A stretch of 64,000 nt of DNA, from assembly GCF_004768545.1 (NCBI RefSeq), contig NZ_CP038635.1, positions 62,001-126,000 of the forward strand, in the 5' to 3' direction. Below the pieces are notes generated by a model that saw only the letters and a list, made by a program, of their open reading frames with translations, was not told the DNA's origin and did no database searches. A program made the translations under genes and the position numbers. Positions within the stretch are counted from its first letter, which is position 1; the number at the start of each line of letters is the position of its first letter. This document shows positions 8,283 to 16,907 of the stretch, piece by piece. This stretch comes from Cupriavidus oxalaticus (GTDB lineage Bacteria > Pseudomonadota > Gammaproteobacteria > Burkholderiales > Burkholderiaceae).

Positions 8283-9524
8283 ATGAGCACAACCATTGAC
8301 TCCGCGCCGTCCGGCGCCTCAGCTTCCAGCATCTCCACCACGCCGGCGCAGGCCGAACGCACCGGCTTCCGCGTGCTGTCGGCGATCAGCTTCGCCCACT
8401 TCCTCAACGACATGATCCAGTCGTTGATCCTGGCGATCTATCCGATGCTCAAGGGCGGCTTCAACCTGAGCTTCACGCAGATCGGATTGCTGACCATGAC
8501 GTACCAGGTCACCGCGTCGCTGCTGCAGCCGGTGGTGGGCCTGTACACCGACAAGCATCCCAAGCCGCATTCGCTGGCGGTCGCGATGGCCTTTACGCTG
8601 GGCGGCCTGCTGCTGCTGTCGGTGGCGCCGACCTACGGCGTGCTGCTGGTGGCGGCGGCGCTGGTCGGCACCGGCTCGTCGATCTTCCATCCCGAGTCGT
8701 CGCGCGTGGCGCGCATGGCGTCGGGTGGCCAGCACGGGCTGGCGCAATCGATCTTCCAGGTCGGCGGCAACGGCGGCAGCGCCATGGGGCCGCTGCTGGC
8801 GGCGCTGATCGTGCACCAGCAGGCGAGCCTGGCGTGGTTCTCGCTGGCGGCGCTGGTGGGCATCGTGGTGCTGTGGCGCATCGGCGGGTGGTACGCGCGC
8901 CAGCTGGCGCAGGGCGCGCGCAAGCGCAAGGCCGCGGGCGCCGCGGCCAGCCCGGTGCCGACGCGCGTGGTGATGCGGGCGATGCTGGTGCTGATGGTGC
9001 TGGTGTTCTCCAAGTATTTCTACATGGCCAGCCTGACCTCGTACTACACCTTCTACCTGATGGAGCGCTTCGGGCTGGCGCAGCAGAACGCCCAGTTGCA
9101 CCTGTTCCTGTTCCTGTTCGCGGTGGCGGCGGGCACCATCCTGGGCGGGCCGATCGGCGACCGCATCGGGCGCAAGCGCGTGATCTGGGCGTCGATCCTG
9201 GGCGTGGCGCCGTTCACGCTGCTGCTGCCGCACGCGGGCCTGTTCTGGACCACGGTACTGACCTTCATCATCGGCTTTATCCTGGCGTCGGCGTTCTCGG
9301 CGATCCTGGTGTTCGCGCAGGAGCTGATCCCCGGCAAGGTCGGCATGGTGTCGGGGCTGTTCTTCGGCTTTGCCTTCGGCATGGGCGGCATCGGCGCTGC
9401 GGTGCTGGGTGGGATGGCGGATACGTACGGCATCGGCGCGGTCTATGAGTACTGTGCCTACCTGCCGCTGCTGGGGCTGCTGACGGTGTTCCTGCCGGAC
9501 CTGCGCGAGCGCGCGCACGGCTGA
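8283..9524 (+). CDS. fsr: MFS exporter, fosmidomycin resistance type
   Basis: A 413-aa, 12-helix proton-driven efflux pump. After a ~25-residue polar start, the segment AISFAHFLNDMIQSLILAIYP and the stretch GTGSSIFHPESSRVAR are characteristic of the Fsr branch of MFS exporters. A charged loop with many Lys and Arg residues lies near 210-230, between helices 6 and 7, and a conserved GDRIGRKRVI loop follows between helices 8 and 9. Fsr proteins export fosmidomycin and some confer other resistances; the natural substrate here is unknown. The divergent AraC gene is the likely regulator. Confidence 0.85.
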   Translation: MSTTIDSAPSGASASSISTTPAQAERTGFRVLSAISFAHFLNDMIQSLILAIYPMLKGGFNLSFTQIGLLTMTYQVTASLLQPVVGLYTDKHPKPHSLAVAMAFTLGGLLLLSVAPTYGVLLVAAALVGTGSSIFHPESSRVARMASGGQHGLAQSIFQVGGNGGSAMGPLLAALIVHQQASLAWFSLAALVGIVVLWRIGGWYARQLAQGARKRKAAGAAASPVPTRVVMRAMLVLMVLVFSKYFYMASLTSYYTFYLMERFGLAQQNAQLHLFLFLFAVAAGTILGGPIGDRIGRKRVIWASILGVAPFTLLLPHAGLFWTTVLTFIIGFILASAFSAILVFAQELIPGKVGMVSGLFFGFAFGMGGIGAAVLGGMADTYGIGAVYEYCAYLPLLGLLTVFLPDLRERAHG

Positions 9525-9561
9525 CACTCGGCCGGCTCCGGGGCGCCGGGTCAGTCAGGGC

Positions 9562-10158
9562 TCAGGCGTCGCTGGTCTCGTCGCCGCCAGGAGGCGGTTC
9601 GAACTGGCGCAGCCAGCGCCGCAGCAGCGTGGCCAGCTGGGCCCGTTCCGTGGCGCTGAGCGCCGCCACCAGGCGGTGCTCGTTCTCGACGTGCACTGCC
9701 ACAGCATGATCGATGCGCTCGCGCCCGGCGTCGGTCAGTTCCACCAGCAGGCCGCGCCGGTCGTCCGGGTTGGGGCGGCGTTGCACCAGGCCCGCGCGCT
9801 CCAGGTGGTCGAGCCGGTTGGTCATGGTGCCGGACGTGATCATCAGCGAGCCGATCAGCGCGCCCGGCGACAGCGCAAACGGCGGGCCGGAGCGCCGCAG
9901 GGTCGCCAGCACATCGAATTCCCACGGCTGCAGCGCCGTTTCCGCCAGCGCGGACTCGATCGACTTGCCGGTATGACGGTTGAGCCGGGCCACGCGGCCG
10001 ATCAGGCCCATCGGCGAAGCATCCAGGTCAGGGCGTTCACGCGCCCACTGCGCGAGGATGGTGTCGACGTGGTCTGGCGTGTCGTCCGGGATTGCGGGCT
10101 GGGGTTTGCGGCGGGCTGGCATTGGTACATTCAGGCAGGAACGTAAGTATCTTGACAT
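9562..10158 (-). CDS. MarR family transcriptional regulator
   Basis: A 198-aa (from ATG 10158) winged-helix dimeric regulator. The core contains LIGSLMITSGTMTNRLDHLERAGLVQRRPNPDDRRGLLVELTDAGRE, the MarR recognition helix plus the DDRR wing. Residues 1-50 form a polar extension longer than in minimal MarR proteins; an internal ATG at 10122 is an alternative start. It is divergent from the EamA exporter with TTGATATCAA-type boxes between the two starts, so autoregulation and control of the exporter by a small-molecule ligand are likely. Confidence 0.9.
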   Translation of the reverse strand: MSRYLRSCLNVPMPARRKPQPAIPDDTPDHVDTILAQWARERPDLDASPMGLIGRVARLNRHTGKSIESALAETALQPWEFDVLATLRRSGPPFALSPGALIGSLMITSGTMTNRLDHLERAGLVQRRPNPDDRRGLLVELTDAGRERIDHAVAVHVENEHRLVAALSATERAQLATLLRRWLRQFEPPPGGDETSDA

Positions 10159-10214
10159 CAAACGATCTGCTTCGTAAAGTGGGTTTATATTGATATCAAG
10201 AAACTTGATATGAA
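10152..10214. promoter_or_regulatory. Three MarR-type operator boxes
   Basis: TTGATATCAA at 10190-10199 is a perfect palindrome. TTGACATCAA at 10152-10161 differs at one base, and TTGATATGAA at 10205-10214 matches 8 of 10. The first overlaps the start of the MarR gene and the third overlaps the ATG of the EamA gene at 10210, so occupancy would block both directions. This sequence type is a well-known site for MarR/SlyA-like proteins; assignment to the adjacent regulator is inference. Confidence 0.65.
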
Positions 10215-11151
10215 GACGAATGGTCCGGCCAACGCTGCTGCGTCCGCTGCTGTATCCGCTTCTGCCGGGGCAATTTCCGCGGCTTCAGCGTCCCCCGCAA
10301 CCGGCCGGCTGCCGCTGCGGGACATCCTCCTCACCGGCCTGGCCCCGGCGATCTGGGGCAGCACCTACCTCGTCACCAGCCAGTGGCTGCCGCCGGGCCA
10401 GCCGCTGCTGTCCGGCGTGATCCGCGCGCTGCCGGCCGGGCTGCTGATGCTGGCCTGGGGCCGCACCCTGCCCAAGGGCAGCTGGTGGTGGCGGGCGGCG
10501 GTGCTGGGCGTGCTCAATATCGGCTTCTTCCAGGCGATGCTGTTTATCGCGGCGTACCGGTTGCCCGGCGGCGTGGCCGCCACGGTCGGGGCGATCCAGC
10601 CGCTGATCGTGGTGGCGCTGGCCTGGGCCTGGCTGGGCGCGCGCCCGCGTACCGCGGCCTGGCTCGCAGGCATGGGCGGGCTGCTGGGGGTGGCGCTGCT
10701 GGTGCTGGGGCCGGCGGCACGGCTCGATGCCATTGGCGTGGCCGCGGCGGCCGCGGGTGCGGCATCGATGGCGGTGGGCACCGTGCTGACGCGGCGCTGG
10801 CAGCGGCCGCTGTCGCCGCTGGTGCTGACCGCGTGGCAGCTGTGCGCGGGCGGCCTGTTCCTGCTGCCGTTCGCGCTGGCGCTGGAGCCGCTGCCCGGGC
10901 ATTTCACGCTGGCCAACTGGCTGGGCTACGCCTGGCTGAGCATCATCGGCGCGGGCGTGACCTATGCGCTGTGGTTCCGCGGGGTGGGACGCATGCCGTC
11001 GTCGGCGGTTTCGGCGCTGGGCCTGCTGAGCCCGGTCAGCGCCACCGTGCTTGGCTTCGTGGTGCTGGGGCAGGCGCTGACCGCGGTGCAGGCGGTGGGG
11101 GCGTTGCTGGTGCTGGCGAGTGTCTGGCTGGGGCAGCGCGCGGCAAACTGA
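10210..11151 (+). CDS. EamA (DMT superfamily) transporter
   Basis: A 313-aa inner-membrane carrier with ten predicted helices in two EamA repeats (about residues 35-165 and 175-305). The first repeat opens ILLTGLAPAIWGSTYLVTSQWLPPGQPLL, typical of the RhaT/YdcZ-like DMT exporters. A low-complexity Ala/Ser-rich stretch of ~30 residues precedes the first helix. It faces a MarR regulator across a short operator-containing region, so it is probably an inducible exporter of a metabolite, amino acid or toxic compound. The substrate cannot be inferred. Confidence 0.88.
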   Translation: MKTNGPANAAASAAVSASAGAISAASASPATGRLPLRDILLTGLAPAIWGSTYLVTSQWLPPGQPLLSGVIRALPAGLLMLAWGRTLPKGSWWWRAAVLGVLNIGFFQAMLFIAAYRLPGGVAATVGAIQPLIVVALAWAWLGARPRTAAWLAGMGGLLGVALLVLGPAARLDAIGVAAAAAGAASMAVGTVLTRRWQRPLSPLVLTAWQLCAGGLFLLPFALALEPLPGHFTLANWLGYAWLSIIGAGVTYALWFRGVGRMPSSAVSALGLLSPVSATVLGFVVLGQALTAVQAVGALLVLASVWLGQRAAN

Positions 11152-11218
11152 GTGCATGGGCATCGCCGCAGCCGCCGCGGACTGCTGCCGGCCTGCGTTT
11201 TGCGGCATCATGGCGGGC

Positions 11219-11533
11219 ATGAAGTCCGCCGTGCCCACCATGCCCCCGCTCGCCCCGCCTTCTCCGGTCACCTCCGCGCCTGTCACGACGCCGCCCAACG
11301 CCACGCCGGCCTGCGAGCGCTGCCTGGAACTGGCCGCCGACCCACGCCGGCGCGAGCCGCCTGCCTGCCTGGCGCTGCGCAATACCGCGCCGCTGGTGAG
11401 CCAGAGTGCCGCGGGCGTGCCGTTCAGCATGCTGACCTTTGCCTGCCGCGACTGCGGCACGGTCTGGCGCCTCTATGACCGCGCCAACGAGCTCTTTGTC
11501 TCCTGGGTGCCGGAACGCCCGCTGGTGCGCTAG
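11219..11533 (+). CDS. Small hypothetical protein with two CxxC motifs
   Basis: I do not recognise a named family. From ATG 11219 the product is 104 aa: a Pro/Thr-rich N-terminus, then CERC near residue 35 and CRDC near residue 80, followed by a Trp- and Arg-containing C-terminus. Two CxxC pairs about 45 residues apart suggest a zinc knuckle or rubredoxin-like site. The frame is open further upstream to 11120, overlapping the EamA gene, but those codons are not protein-like; ATG 11155 and 11212 are other options. It sits 68 bp after the EamA gene on the same strand and could be cotranscribed. Confidence 0.6.
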   Translation: MKSAVPTMPPLAPPSPVTSAPVTTPPNATPACERCLELAADPRRREPPACLALRNTAPLVSQSAAGVPFSMLTFACRDCGTVWRLYDRANELFVSWVPERPLVR

Positions 11534-11642
11534 GCACCGTTGAGCGCGCAACCGATCGGCTAAGATAGCGGCTGTCGCGCGCCGGCTGGCGCCCTGCCCG
11601 GCGAAGGCGCGCTCCGGATCCTCTCCCCGTATTCCCGACACC

Positions 11643-12638
11643 ATGGCCTTCCCCTTCCGCCCGACCCTGCTGGCAGCCACCGTTGCCGCCGGCCTGCTGG
11701 CCGCCGCACTCCCCGTCGCCGCCTCCGCTGCCGCAGACAATTACCCCAGCCGCCCGATCCGCCTGATCGTCGCCTATCCCACCGGCGGCATCAGCGACAC
11801 CGTGGCGCGCGCGCTCGGCGAGCGCCTGTCGGCGCAGATGGGCACCTCGGTGGTGGTCGAGAACAAGGCCGGCGCCGGCGGCAGCATCGGCATCGACGCC
11901 GTCGCCAAGGCCGCGCCGGACGGCTACACGCTCGGCTTCGCCTCGACCAGCCCGCTGACGCTGAACCCGCATGTCGGCCACGTCAACTACGACCCGCAGA
12001 AGGACGTGGCGCCGGTGATGAGCGTGATGTACTCGCCGGTGCTGGTGATCGCCACCAACGGCTTCAGCGGCAAGGGCTTCGCCGACGTGGTCGGCCAGGC
12101 CCGCGCCAAGCCGGGTTCGGTGCGCTGGGCGACCTCGGGGCTGGGCACGGTCGGCCATGTGGTGCTGGAGCAGATCAGGCAGAAGTCGAAGGCCGACATC
12201 ACGCTGATCCCTTACAAGGGCGCCGGCCAGCAGATGAACGATGCGCTTGGCGGCCAGTTCGAGGTGATGAGCACCAACGCCAGCCCGGCACTGACCCAGC
12301 ATATGCAGGCCGGCCGCCTGCGCGCACTGGCGGTCGGCGCGCCAAAGCGGCTGGAGAGCCTGCCGCAGGTGCCCACGCTGGCCGAGCTTGGCTATCCCAA
12401 GGCCAACCTGACTTCGACCTTCGGCGTGTTCGCGCCGGGCAAGACCCCCGCGGCGATCATCGAGCGCCTGAATGCCGAGCTGAACAAGGCACTGGCCGAA
12501 CCGGACGTCCACGAGCGCCTGCTCAAGGGCGGCGAAGTGCCCACCGGCGGCACCCCGGCGCAGTTCGCCAGGTCGATCCGCGAGGAGTACGCGGAGAACG
12601 CACGCATCGTCAGGGAAGCCGGCATCAAGGCGGACTGA
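11643..12638 (+). CDS. Bug family solute receptor (TctC-like) 1
   Basis: A 331-aa periplasmic extracytoplasmic receptor of the tripartite tricarboxylate transport superfamily. Residues 1-30 are a signal peptide ending near ASAAA. The mature start YPSRPIRLIVAYPTGGISDTVAR and the KAGAGGSIGIDAVAKAAPDGYT segment are hallmark Bug motifs that hold a carboxylate ligand through backbone contacts. No TctA/TctB membrane genes are adjacent, which is normal for the expanded Bug sets of Cupriavidus and Bordetella. It converges on a response-regulator gene with a 16-bp gap. The ligand is unknown. Confidence 0.92.
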   Translation: MAFPFRPTLLAATVAAGLLAAALPVAASAAADNYPSRPIRLIVAYPTGGISDTVARALGERLSAQMGTSVVVENKAGAGGSIGIDAVAKAAPDGYTLGFASTSPLTLNPHVGHVNYDPQKDVAPVMSVMYSPVLVIATNGFSGKGFADVVGQARAKPGSVRWATSGLGTVGHVVLEQIRQKSKADITLIPYKGAGQQMNDALGGQFEVMSTNASPALTQHMQAGRLRALAVGAPKRLESLPQVPTLAELGYPKANLTSTFGVFAPGKTPAAIIERLNAELNKALAEPDVHERLLKGGEVPTGGTPAQFARSIREEYAENARIVREAGIKAD

Positions 12639-12654
12639 CCTGGCGAATGCCGGC

Positions 12655-13335
12655 TCAGGCGGTATCGAGCCGGCACCCCAGCCCATAGACCGCAGACAGC
12701 CGCACACCGTTGTGCGGCCACAGCGACAGCTTGGTGCGCACGCGCGACAGGTGGCTGTCCACCGTGCGCGAGGTCGGCTCGATGTGATACCGCCAGACCT
12801 GGTCGACCATGGTCTGGCGCGGCACCACGCAGCCGAGATTGCGGAACAGCAGCACGGCCAGGTCGAATTCCTTCGGCGCCAGCGGCACCGGCCTGCCATG
12901 CACCCAGGCACGCCGCTCGGAAGGGGCAAAGCGGAACGCGCCATGCGCCACCTCGCAGGCTTGCGTGGACGGCCGCGCGCGCCGCAGCAGCGCCTGCACG
13001 CGCGCGGCCAGCTCGCCCAGCCGCGGCGGCCCCGGCAGGTAGCTGTCGGCGCCCTGCGCAAAGCAGGCCGCGACAAAGTCCTCTTCATTCGAGCCGCCGG
13101 TCAGCATCACCGGCAGCTCATGGCCCAGCGAGCGCCGCACCCACGCCAGCACATCCAGCGCCGGGATTCCCGGCGTTTCGCAATCGAGGATCAGCAGGTC
13201 GAACGGCTCGGCGTGCAGCGCGCCCAGCAGCGTGCGGCCGCTGAGGTAGCGCCGGCACTGGTGGCCGTCAAGGCGCAGGGCCTGTTCGATGCGGATGGCG
13301 AGGGTCGGATCGGCCTGCAGCGAGGCAATCTTCAC
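12655..13335 (-). CDS. OmpR-type response regulator with degenerate receiver
   Basis: A 226-aa protein with a receiver-like domain (about 1-118) and an OmpR winged helix (about 128-225) containing PKEFDLAVLLFRN. Key receiver positions are altered: the acidic pocket near residue 8 has a single Asp (QAD), the phospho-acceptor Asp survives in LILDCETPG, but the conserved Lys loop reads SYLPGPP instead of the usual YxxKPF. Loss of that Lys normally uncouples phosphorylation from the conformational switch. No histidine kinase is nearby. It is divergent from a second orphan OmpR-type regulator 202 bp away that shares the same winged-helix motif, so the pair probably arose by duplication. Confidence 0.88.
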   Translation of the reverse strand: MKIASLQADPTLAIRIEQALRLDGHQCRRYLSGRTLLGALHAEPFDLLILDCETPGIPALDVLAWVRRSLGHELPVMLTGGSNEEDFVAACFAQGADSYLPGPPRLGELAARVQALLRRARPSTQACEVAHGAFRFAPSERRAWVHGRPVPLAPKEFDLAVLLFRNLGCVVPRQTMVDQVWRYHIEPTSRTVDSHLSRVRTKLSLWPHNGVRLSAVYGLGCRLDTA

Positions 13336-13537
13336 GGTCGTGGCTCCTCCTGCCGGCGCAATGCCGCCGGCAATGGCGAAGCCATGTTATGGGCGCCTGG
13401 CTGAGGCAAGAAGTAAAAGATTGTTGAAAGCCCGAATTGAGGTCTTTCCTATTCGTCCGGCGGGGCACGCGGTCTTAAATGACGCGCTACGACTGCAGCG
13501 ACTGTGCGCTGCGGGCGAACGTCGCCGGAGACCACAC

Positions 13538-14245
13538 ATGGGAAAGAAGATTGCATCGCTAGAGGACGCGCCCGCCGATGCGGCACTGATCCGCCGGATC
13601 ATCGCCGGCGGCGGGCATGAGTGCGTGACCTTCACCGAAAGTCGCAAGCTGCTGCTGGCGCTGCGTAATGCGTGCTTCGACCTGCTGCTGCTCGACTGGT
13701 CGATGCCGGACCTGTCCGGGCGCGAGGTGCTGGCGTGGGTGCGCACGCATCTCGACCGGCGCGTGCCGGTGATGTTCCTCAGCGGGCGCGATGCCGAGCA
13801 GGACATCATCAGCGCGCTCGCCGCGGGCGCCGACGACTACATGGTCAAGCCGGTGCGTCCCGCCGAACTGTCGGCCCGTGTGGAATGCCTGCTGCGGCGC
13901 GCCTATCCCCCGGTGCAGTCGCCGCACGCCCCGCTGCGGCTGGGCGAATACGCCTTCGACTGCGCCATGCGCACGGCCACCTGCAACGGGCATCCCATCT
14001 GCCTGACGCCCAAGGAGTTCGACCTCGCCGTGCTGCTGTTCCGCAACGAGGGCCGCATCGTCACGCGCGACCACATCACCGCCGCGGTCTGGGGGCGCGA
14101 GATCTCTTCGCTGTCGCGCACCATCGATACCCATGTGTCGCGCGTGCGCAGCAAGCTCGGCCTGCAGGCGTCGCAGGCGCTGCGGCTGACGCCCGTCTAC
14201 ACGCATGGCTACCGGCTGGAACGGATCGAGCGCGCCGCCGCGTGA
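13538..14245 (+). CDS. Orphan OmpR-type response regulator
   Basis: A 235-aa regulator from ATG 13538, preceded by GGAG. The receiver (about 1-120) keeps the acidic pair (SLEDAPAD), the phospho-acceptor Asp in LLLLDWSMPDLSG, a Ser in the Thr/Ser position (FLSGRD) and the Lys in DDYMVKPV, so it looks phosphorylatable. The winged helix (about 132-232) carries TPKEFDLAVLLFRNEGRIVTRDH. No sensor kinase gene is adjacent. The convergent porin gene downstream is a plausible but unproven target, since OmpR-type regulators often control porins. The frame is open upstream to 13289, overlapping the divergent gene, but that part lacks protein character. Confidence 0.9.
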   Translation: MGKKIASLEDAPADAALIRRIIAGGGHECVTFTESRKLLLALRNACFDLLLLDWSMPDLSGREVLAWVRTHLDRRVPVMFLSGRDAEQDIISALAAGADDYMVKPVRPAELSARVECLLRRAYPPVQSPHAPLRLGEYAFDCAMRTATCNGHPICLTPKEFDLAVLLFRNEGRIVTRDHITAAVWGREISSLSRTIDTHVSRVRSKLGLQASQALRLTPVYTHGYRLERIERAAA

Positions 14246-14286
14246 GGGAAGCATGAGGGCAGGCACGAGGGCAGCGCACGCCAATG

Positions 14287-14312
14287 AAAAAAAGGCACCC
14301 GAAGGTGCCTTT
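14287..14312 (-). terminator. Rho-independent terminator of the porin gene
   Basis: Arms AAAGGCACC (14291-14299) and GGTGCCTTT (14304-14312) pair perfectly. Read on the minus strand the loop is TTCG closed by C-G, a stable UUCG tetraloop, and it is followed by a run of seven T residues (14293-14287). It lies 28 bp beyond the porin stop codon. Confidence 0.9.
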
Positions 14313-14339
14313 CGCCAGGGACTGCTGATGGGGTAACGA

Positions 14340-15419
14340 TCAGAAGATGTGGCGGATACCGACGGCAGCGCCGGTCTGGTTGTTGCGGCCCGGCATTTCG
14401 GTGATGGTGCCGCCCGAGACCTTGTTGAAGTCCACGGTGCCATAGACCTGGGTGCGCTTCGACAGCGAGTACTCGGCCAGCAGCACGCCGGTGTAGCGGC
14501 GGCCGTTGTTGTCGCTCACGCCGTTGACGTTCTCGACGTAGTCGCCGTAGAACACGCCGGTCAGGGCCAGGGCCGGGGTGGCCTGGTAGGTCATGCCGAT
14601 GTAGCCGATGGTGTCCTTGCGCGGGTTAGCCGCGAAGTTGCCGCCAGCCGGGACCGGGTTGTTCGTCGCGCCGCCGGTGAAGTTCAGCGAAGCGTCGACC
14701 GAACCGGTGCGGTCCTGGCCGCCGATGTAGCCCAGGAAGATCTTTGCCGGGCCGATCGAGTACTTACCGGCAGCGCCCCACATTTGCTGCTTCTGGCCGG
14801 TGGTGTTGCGCACTTCCTGGTACACGCCGCCGACGGCGAACGGACCGTAGGTGTAAGCGGCACGCGTGCCCCAGTACTGGTTCTGGCTCATGCTGCCCGG
14901 CTGCTCGCCGAAGCCGTAGCTGGCGCCAACGTCCAGGCCGCCGAACTTGCCGCCGTAGCTGACGACGTTGTCGTTACGGAAGTTGGTCAGGAAGAACGGC
15001 CAGGCGTTGTTGGTGTAGTTGCCGATGGTCAGCGGATCGAAGTCGCCGAAGAAATTAAAGCCTTCGGTGTACTGGCGGCCCAGCTTGATCGTGCCGAAGT
15101 CGCCCGACAGGCCCACATAGGCTTGACGGCCGAACAGGCGGCCACCCTGGTTGGCACGGCCGGTGTCCGGATCGAAGCCGTTTTCCAGCTGGAAGATCGC
15201 CTTCAGGTTGTTGCCCAGCGCTTCGCTGCCCTTGATACCCCAGCGGCTGTTGGTCACTGCGCCGTTGGTCAGTTCCCACGAGTTGTCGTTGTTGGCGCTC
15301 GAGTTCGTCTGGAAGCGGATGCTCTGGTCAACGATACCGTACAGGGTGACGGACGACTGGGCGAATGCCGAACCTGCCAACAGGCTGCCGGCTGCGAGGA
15401 CGATGGCCGATTTCTTCAT
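14340..15419 (-). CDS. Gram-negative trimeric porin
   Basis: A 359-aa outer-membrane porin of the betaproteobacterial OmpC-like family. Residues 1-20 are a signal peptide (MKKSAIVLAAGSLLAGSAFA-Q). The mature start SSVTLYGIVDQSIRF is the standard first strand. Sixteen alternating beta strands follow, with the FQLENGFDPDTGR and GRQAYVGLSGDFGTIKLGRQ segments typical of the family, and the protein ends in the C-terminal Phe signature (VGIRHIF) read by the BAM machinery. It forms a passive pore for small solutes. A strong terminator follows, and an orphan response regulator converges on it. Confidence 0.95.
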   Translation of the reverse strand: MKKSAIVLAAGSLLAGSAFAQSSVTLYGIVDQSIRFQTNSSANNDNSWELTNGAVTNSRWGIKGSEALGNNLKAIFQLENGFDPDTGRANQGGRLFGRQAYVGLSGDFGTIKLGRQYTEGFNFFGDFDPLTIGNYTNNAWPFFLTNFRNDNVVSYGGKFGGLDVGASYGFGEQPGSMSQNQYWGTRAAYTYGPFAVGGVYQEVRNTTGQKQQMWGAAGKYSIGPAKIFLGYIGGQDRTGSVDASLNFTGGATNNPVPAGGNFAANPRKDTIGYIGMTYQATPALALTGVFYGDYVENVNGVSDNNGRRYTGVLLAEYSLSKRTQVYGTVDFNKVSGGTITEMPGRNNQTGAAVGIRHIF

Positions 15420-15748
15420 GGTGCTCCTTTTCTGTCTTGTACTGTTCTCTGCCGGATCACGGCAGGGAGAAGGTCTACGTTTCGTGTAAACGCCGGCGAA
15501 AATTTAACAAAACGTAAGCAGTAAGGACACAAATGTCCGCCAAGCCCGGCTTTCAAGCAGGATTTTGGTGCGAATTCGTTGTCTCGCCGCTACAAATTCC
15601 AGTTTTGGTGCGACGCGCAATGCCCCAGGCCGCTTGGGCACTGGGCTGGTGAACTGATGGCGGAGCGCAAAAGACTACAGGCCAGGACGCAGACACTGCG
15701 CCCTGGCCTGTAGCGGGACGGATGGGGACCGGGCTATGGCGACCGGGA
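15420..15748. other. Intergenic region between porin and minE
   Basis: 329 bp without a gene. The right-hand 60 bp hold the terminator of the min operon. The left part (15480-15560) is AT-richer than its surroundings and must contain the porin promoter and leader on the minus strand, but I could not pick a convincing -35/-10 pair. I see no repeat or RNA gene. Confidence 0.6.
15664..15713 (-). terminator. Rho-independent terminator of minCDE
   Basis: An almost perfect long inverted repeat spans 15675-15713: arms beginning CTACAGGCCAGG and ending CCTGGCCTGTAG, with an inner CGCAG/CTGCG pair around an ACA loop and a single mismatch. On the minus strand it is followed by TCTTTT. It lies 36 bp after the minE stop. 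Confidence 0.85.
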
Positions 15749-16003
15749 TCAGCCTTGCGGGATCTCGATCTTGACTTCGAGCACCTCGAGGTTGTCCTGG
15801 CGCTCGAGGCTGACGCGCAGGTCCTGGTCGCTGATCTTGACGTACTTGGAAATCACCGCCACCAGCTCGCGCTGCAACGCGGGCAGGTAGTCGGCGGGGG
15901 CGGAATGGCCGGTGCGCTCGTGGGCGAGAATGATCTGCAGCCGCTCCTTGGCGACCGACGCGGACTTTTTCTTCTCCCCCAGCAGGAAGGAAAGGATCGA
16001 CAT
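15749..16003 (-). CDS. minE: Cell division topological specificity factor MinE
   Basis: An 84-aa protein of normal MinE length. The N-terminal amphipathic, membrane-sensing part [30 protein letters not shown] (about 1-31) includes the MinD-binding helix. The C-terminal topological domain (about 35-84) ends in the beta strand [11 protein letters not shown]. MinE stimulates MinD ATPase activity and drives pole-to-pole oscillation so that MinC inhibits FtsZ only away from mid-cell. It is the last gene of the minC-minD-minE operon, 21 bp after minD. Confidence 0.97.
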   Translation of the reverse strand: MSILSFLLGEKKKSASVAKERLQIILAHERTGHSAPADYLPALQRELVAVISKYVKISDQDLRVSLERQDNLEVLEVKIEIPQG

Positions 16004-16024
16004 TGGGATGAGCCTCCGGACCGT

Positions 16025-16840
16025 TTATTTGTTGCCGAAGATGCGGGAGAACAGCCCCGGCTTCTGGTAGTCGGTGAAGCGCATCGGCTTGTCCTTGCCG
16101 AGGAAGCGGTCCACCACGTCGCCATAGGCGTCGGCTACGTCGCTGCCTTCCAGGTGGATGGCGGGCGTGCCCTGGTTCGATGCGTGCAGGACGGCTTCCG
16201 ATTCCGGCACCACGCCGATCAGCTTGATGCGCAGGATTTCCTGGATGTCGGTCAGCGACAGCATCTCGCCGCCGTGCACGCGCTTGGGGTTGTAGCGGGT
16301 GATCAGCAGGTGTTCCTTGATCGGATCGCCGCCTTCGCTGGCGCGCTTGGTCTTGGACGACAGGATGCCGAGGATGCGGTCCGAATCGCGCACCGACGAC
16401 ACTTCGGGGTTGGTGACGATCAGTGCCTCATCGGCAAAGTACATCGCCATCAGCGCGCCCGACTCGATGCCCGCGGGCGAATCGCACACGATGTACTCGA
16501 AGTCCATCTCGATCAGGCCGTTGATGACCTTCTCCACGCCTTCCTTGGTCAGCGCGTCCTTGTCGCGCGTCTGCGAGGCCGGCAGGATGAACAGGTTTTC
16601 GCACTTCTTGTCCTTGATCAGCGCCTGGCGCAGGTTGGCTTCGCCCTGCACCACGTTGATCAGGTCGTACACCACGCGGCGCTCGCAACCCATGATCAGG
16701 TCGAGGTTGCGCAGGCCGACGTCGAAGTCGATCACGGCAGTCTTGTGGCCACGCAGGGCCAGGCCGGCGGCAAAGCTGGCGCTGGTGGTGGTCTTGCCGA
16801 CGCCTCCCTTGCCGGAGGTCACAACGATGATTTTTGCCAT
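16025..16840 (-). CDS. minD: Septum site-determining ATPase MinD
   Basis: A 271-aa ParA/MinD-family ATPase. The deviant Walker A KGGVGKTTT lies at residues 10-19, the switch segments follow, and the C-terminal amphipathic membrane-targeting helix GLFSRIFGNK closes the protein. In its ATP form MinD dimerises on the inner membrane, recruits MinC and is released by MinE. It is 67 bp downstream of minC and 21 bp upstream of minE. Confidence 0.98.
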   Translation of the reverse strand: MAKIIVVTSGKGGVGKTTTSASFAAGLALRGHKTAVIDFDVGLRNLDLIMGCERRVVYDLINVVQGEANLRQALIKDKKCENLFILPASQTRDKDALTKEGVEKVINGLIEMDFEYIVCDSPAGIESGALMAMYFADEALIVTNPEVSSVRDSDRILGILSSKTKRASEGGDPIKEHLLITRYNPKRVHGGEMLSLTDIQEILRIKLIGVVPESEAVLHASNQGTPAIHLEGSDVADAYGDVVDRFLGKDKPMRFTDYQKPGLFSRIFGNK

Positions 16841-16907
16841 GGCTCTTTGGTCCAGTAATTAGGTTGAAGCTTGCGCTGCTTGATTGGGGTCCCCGATGCC
16901 GGTGCGG

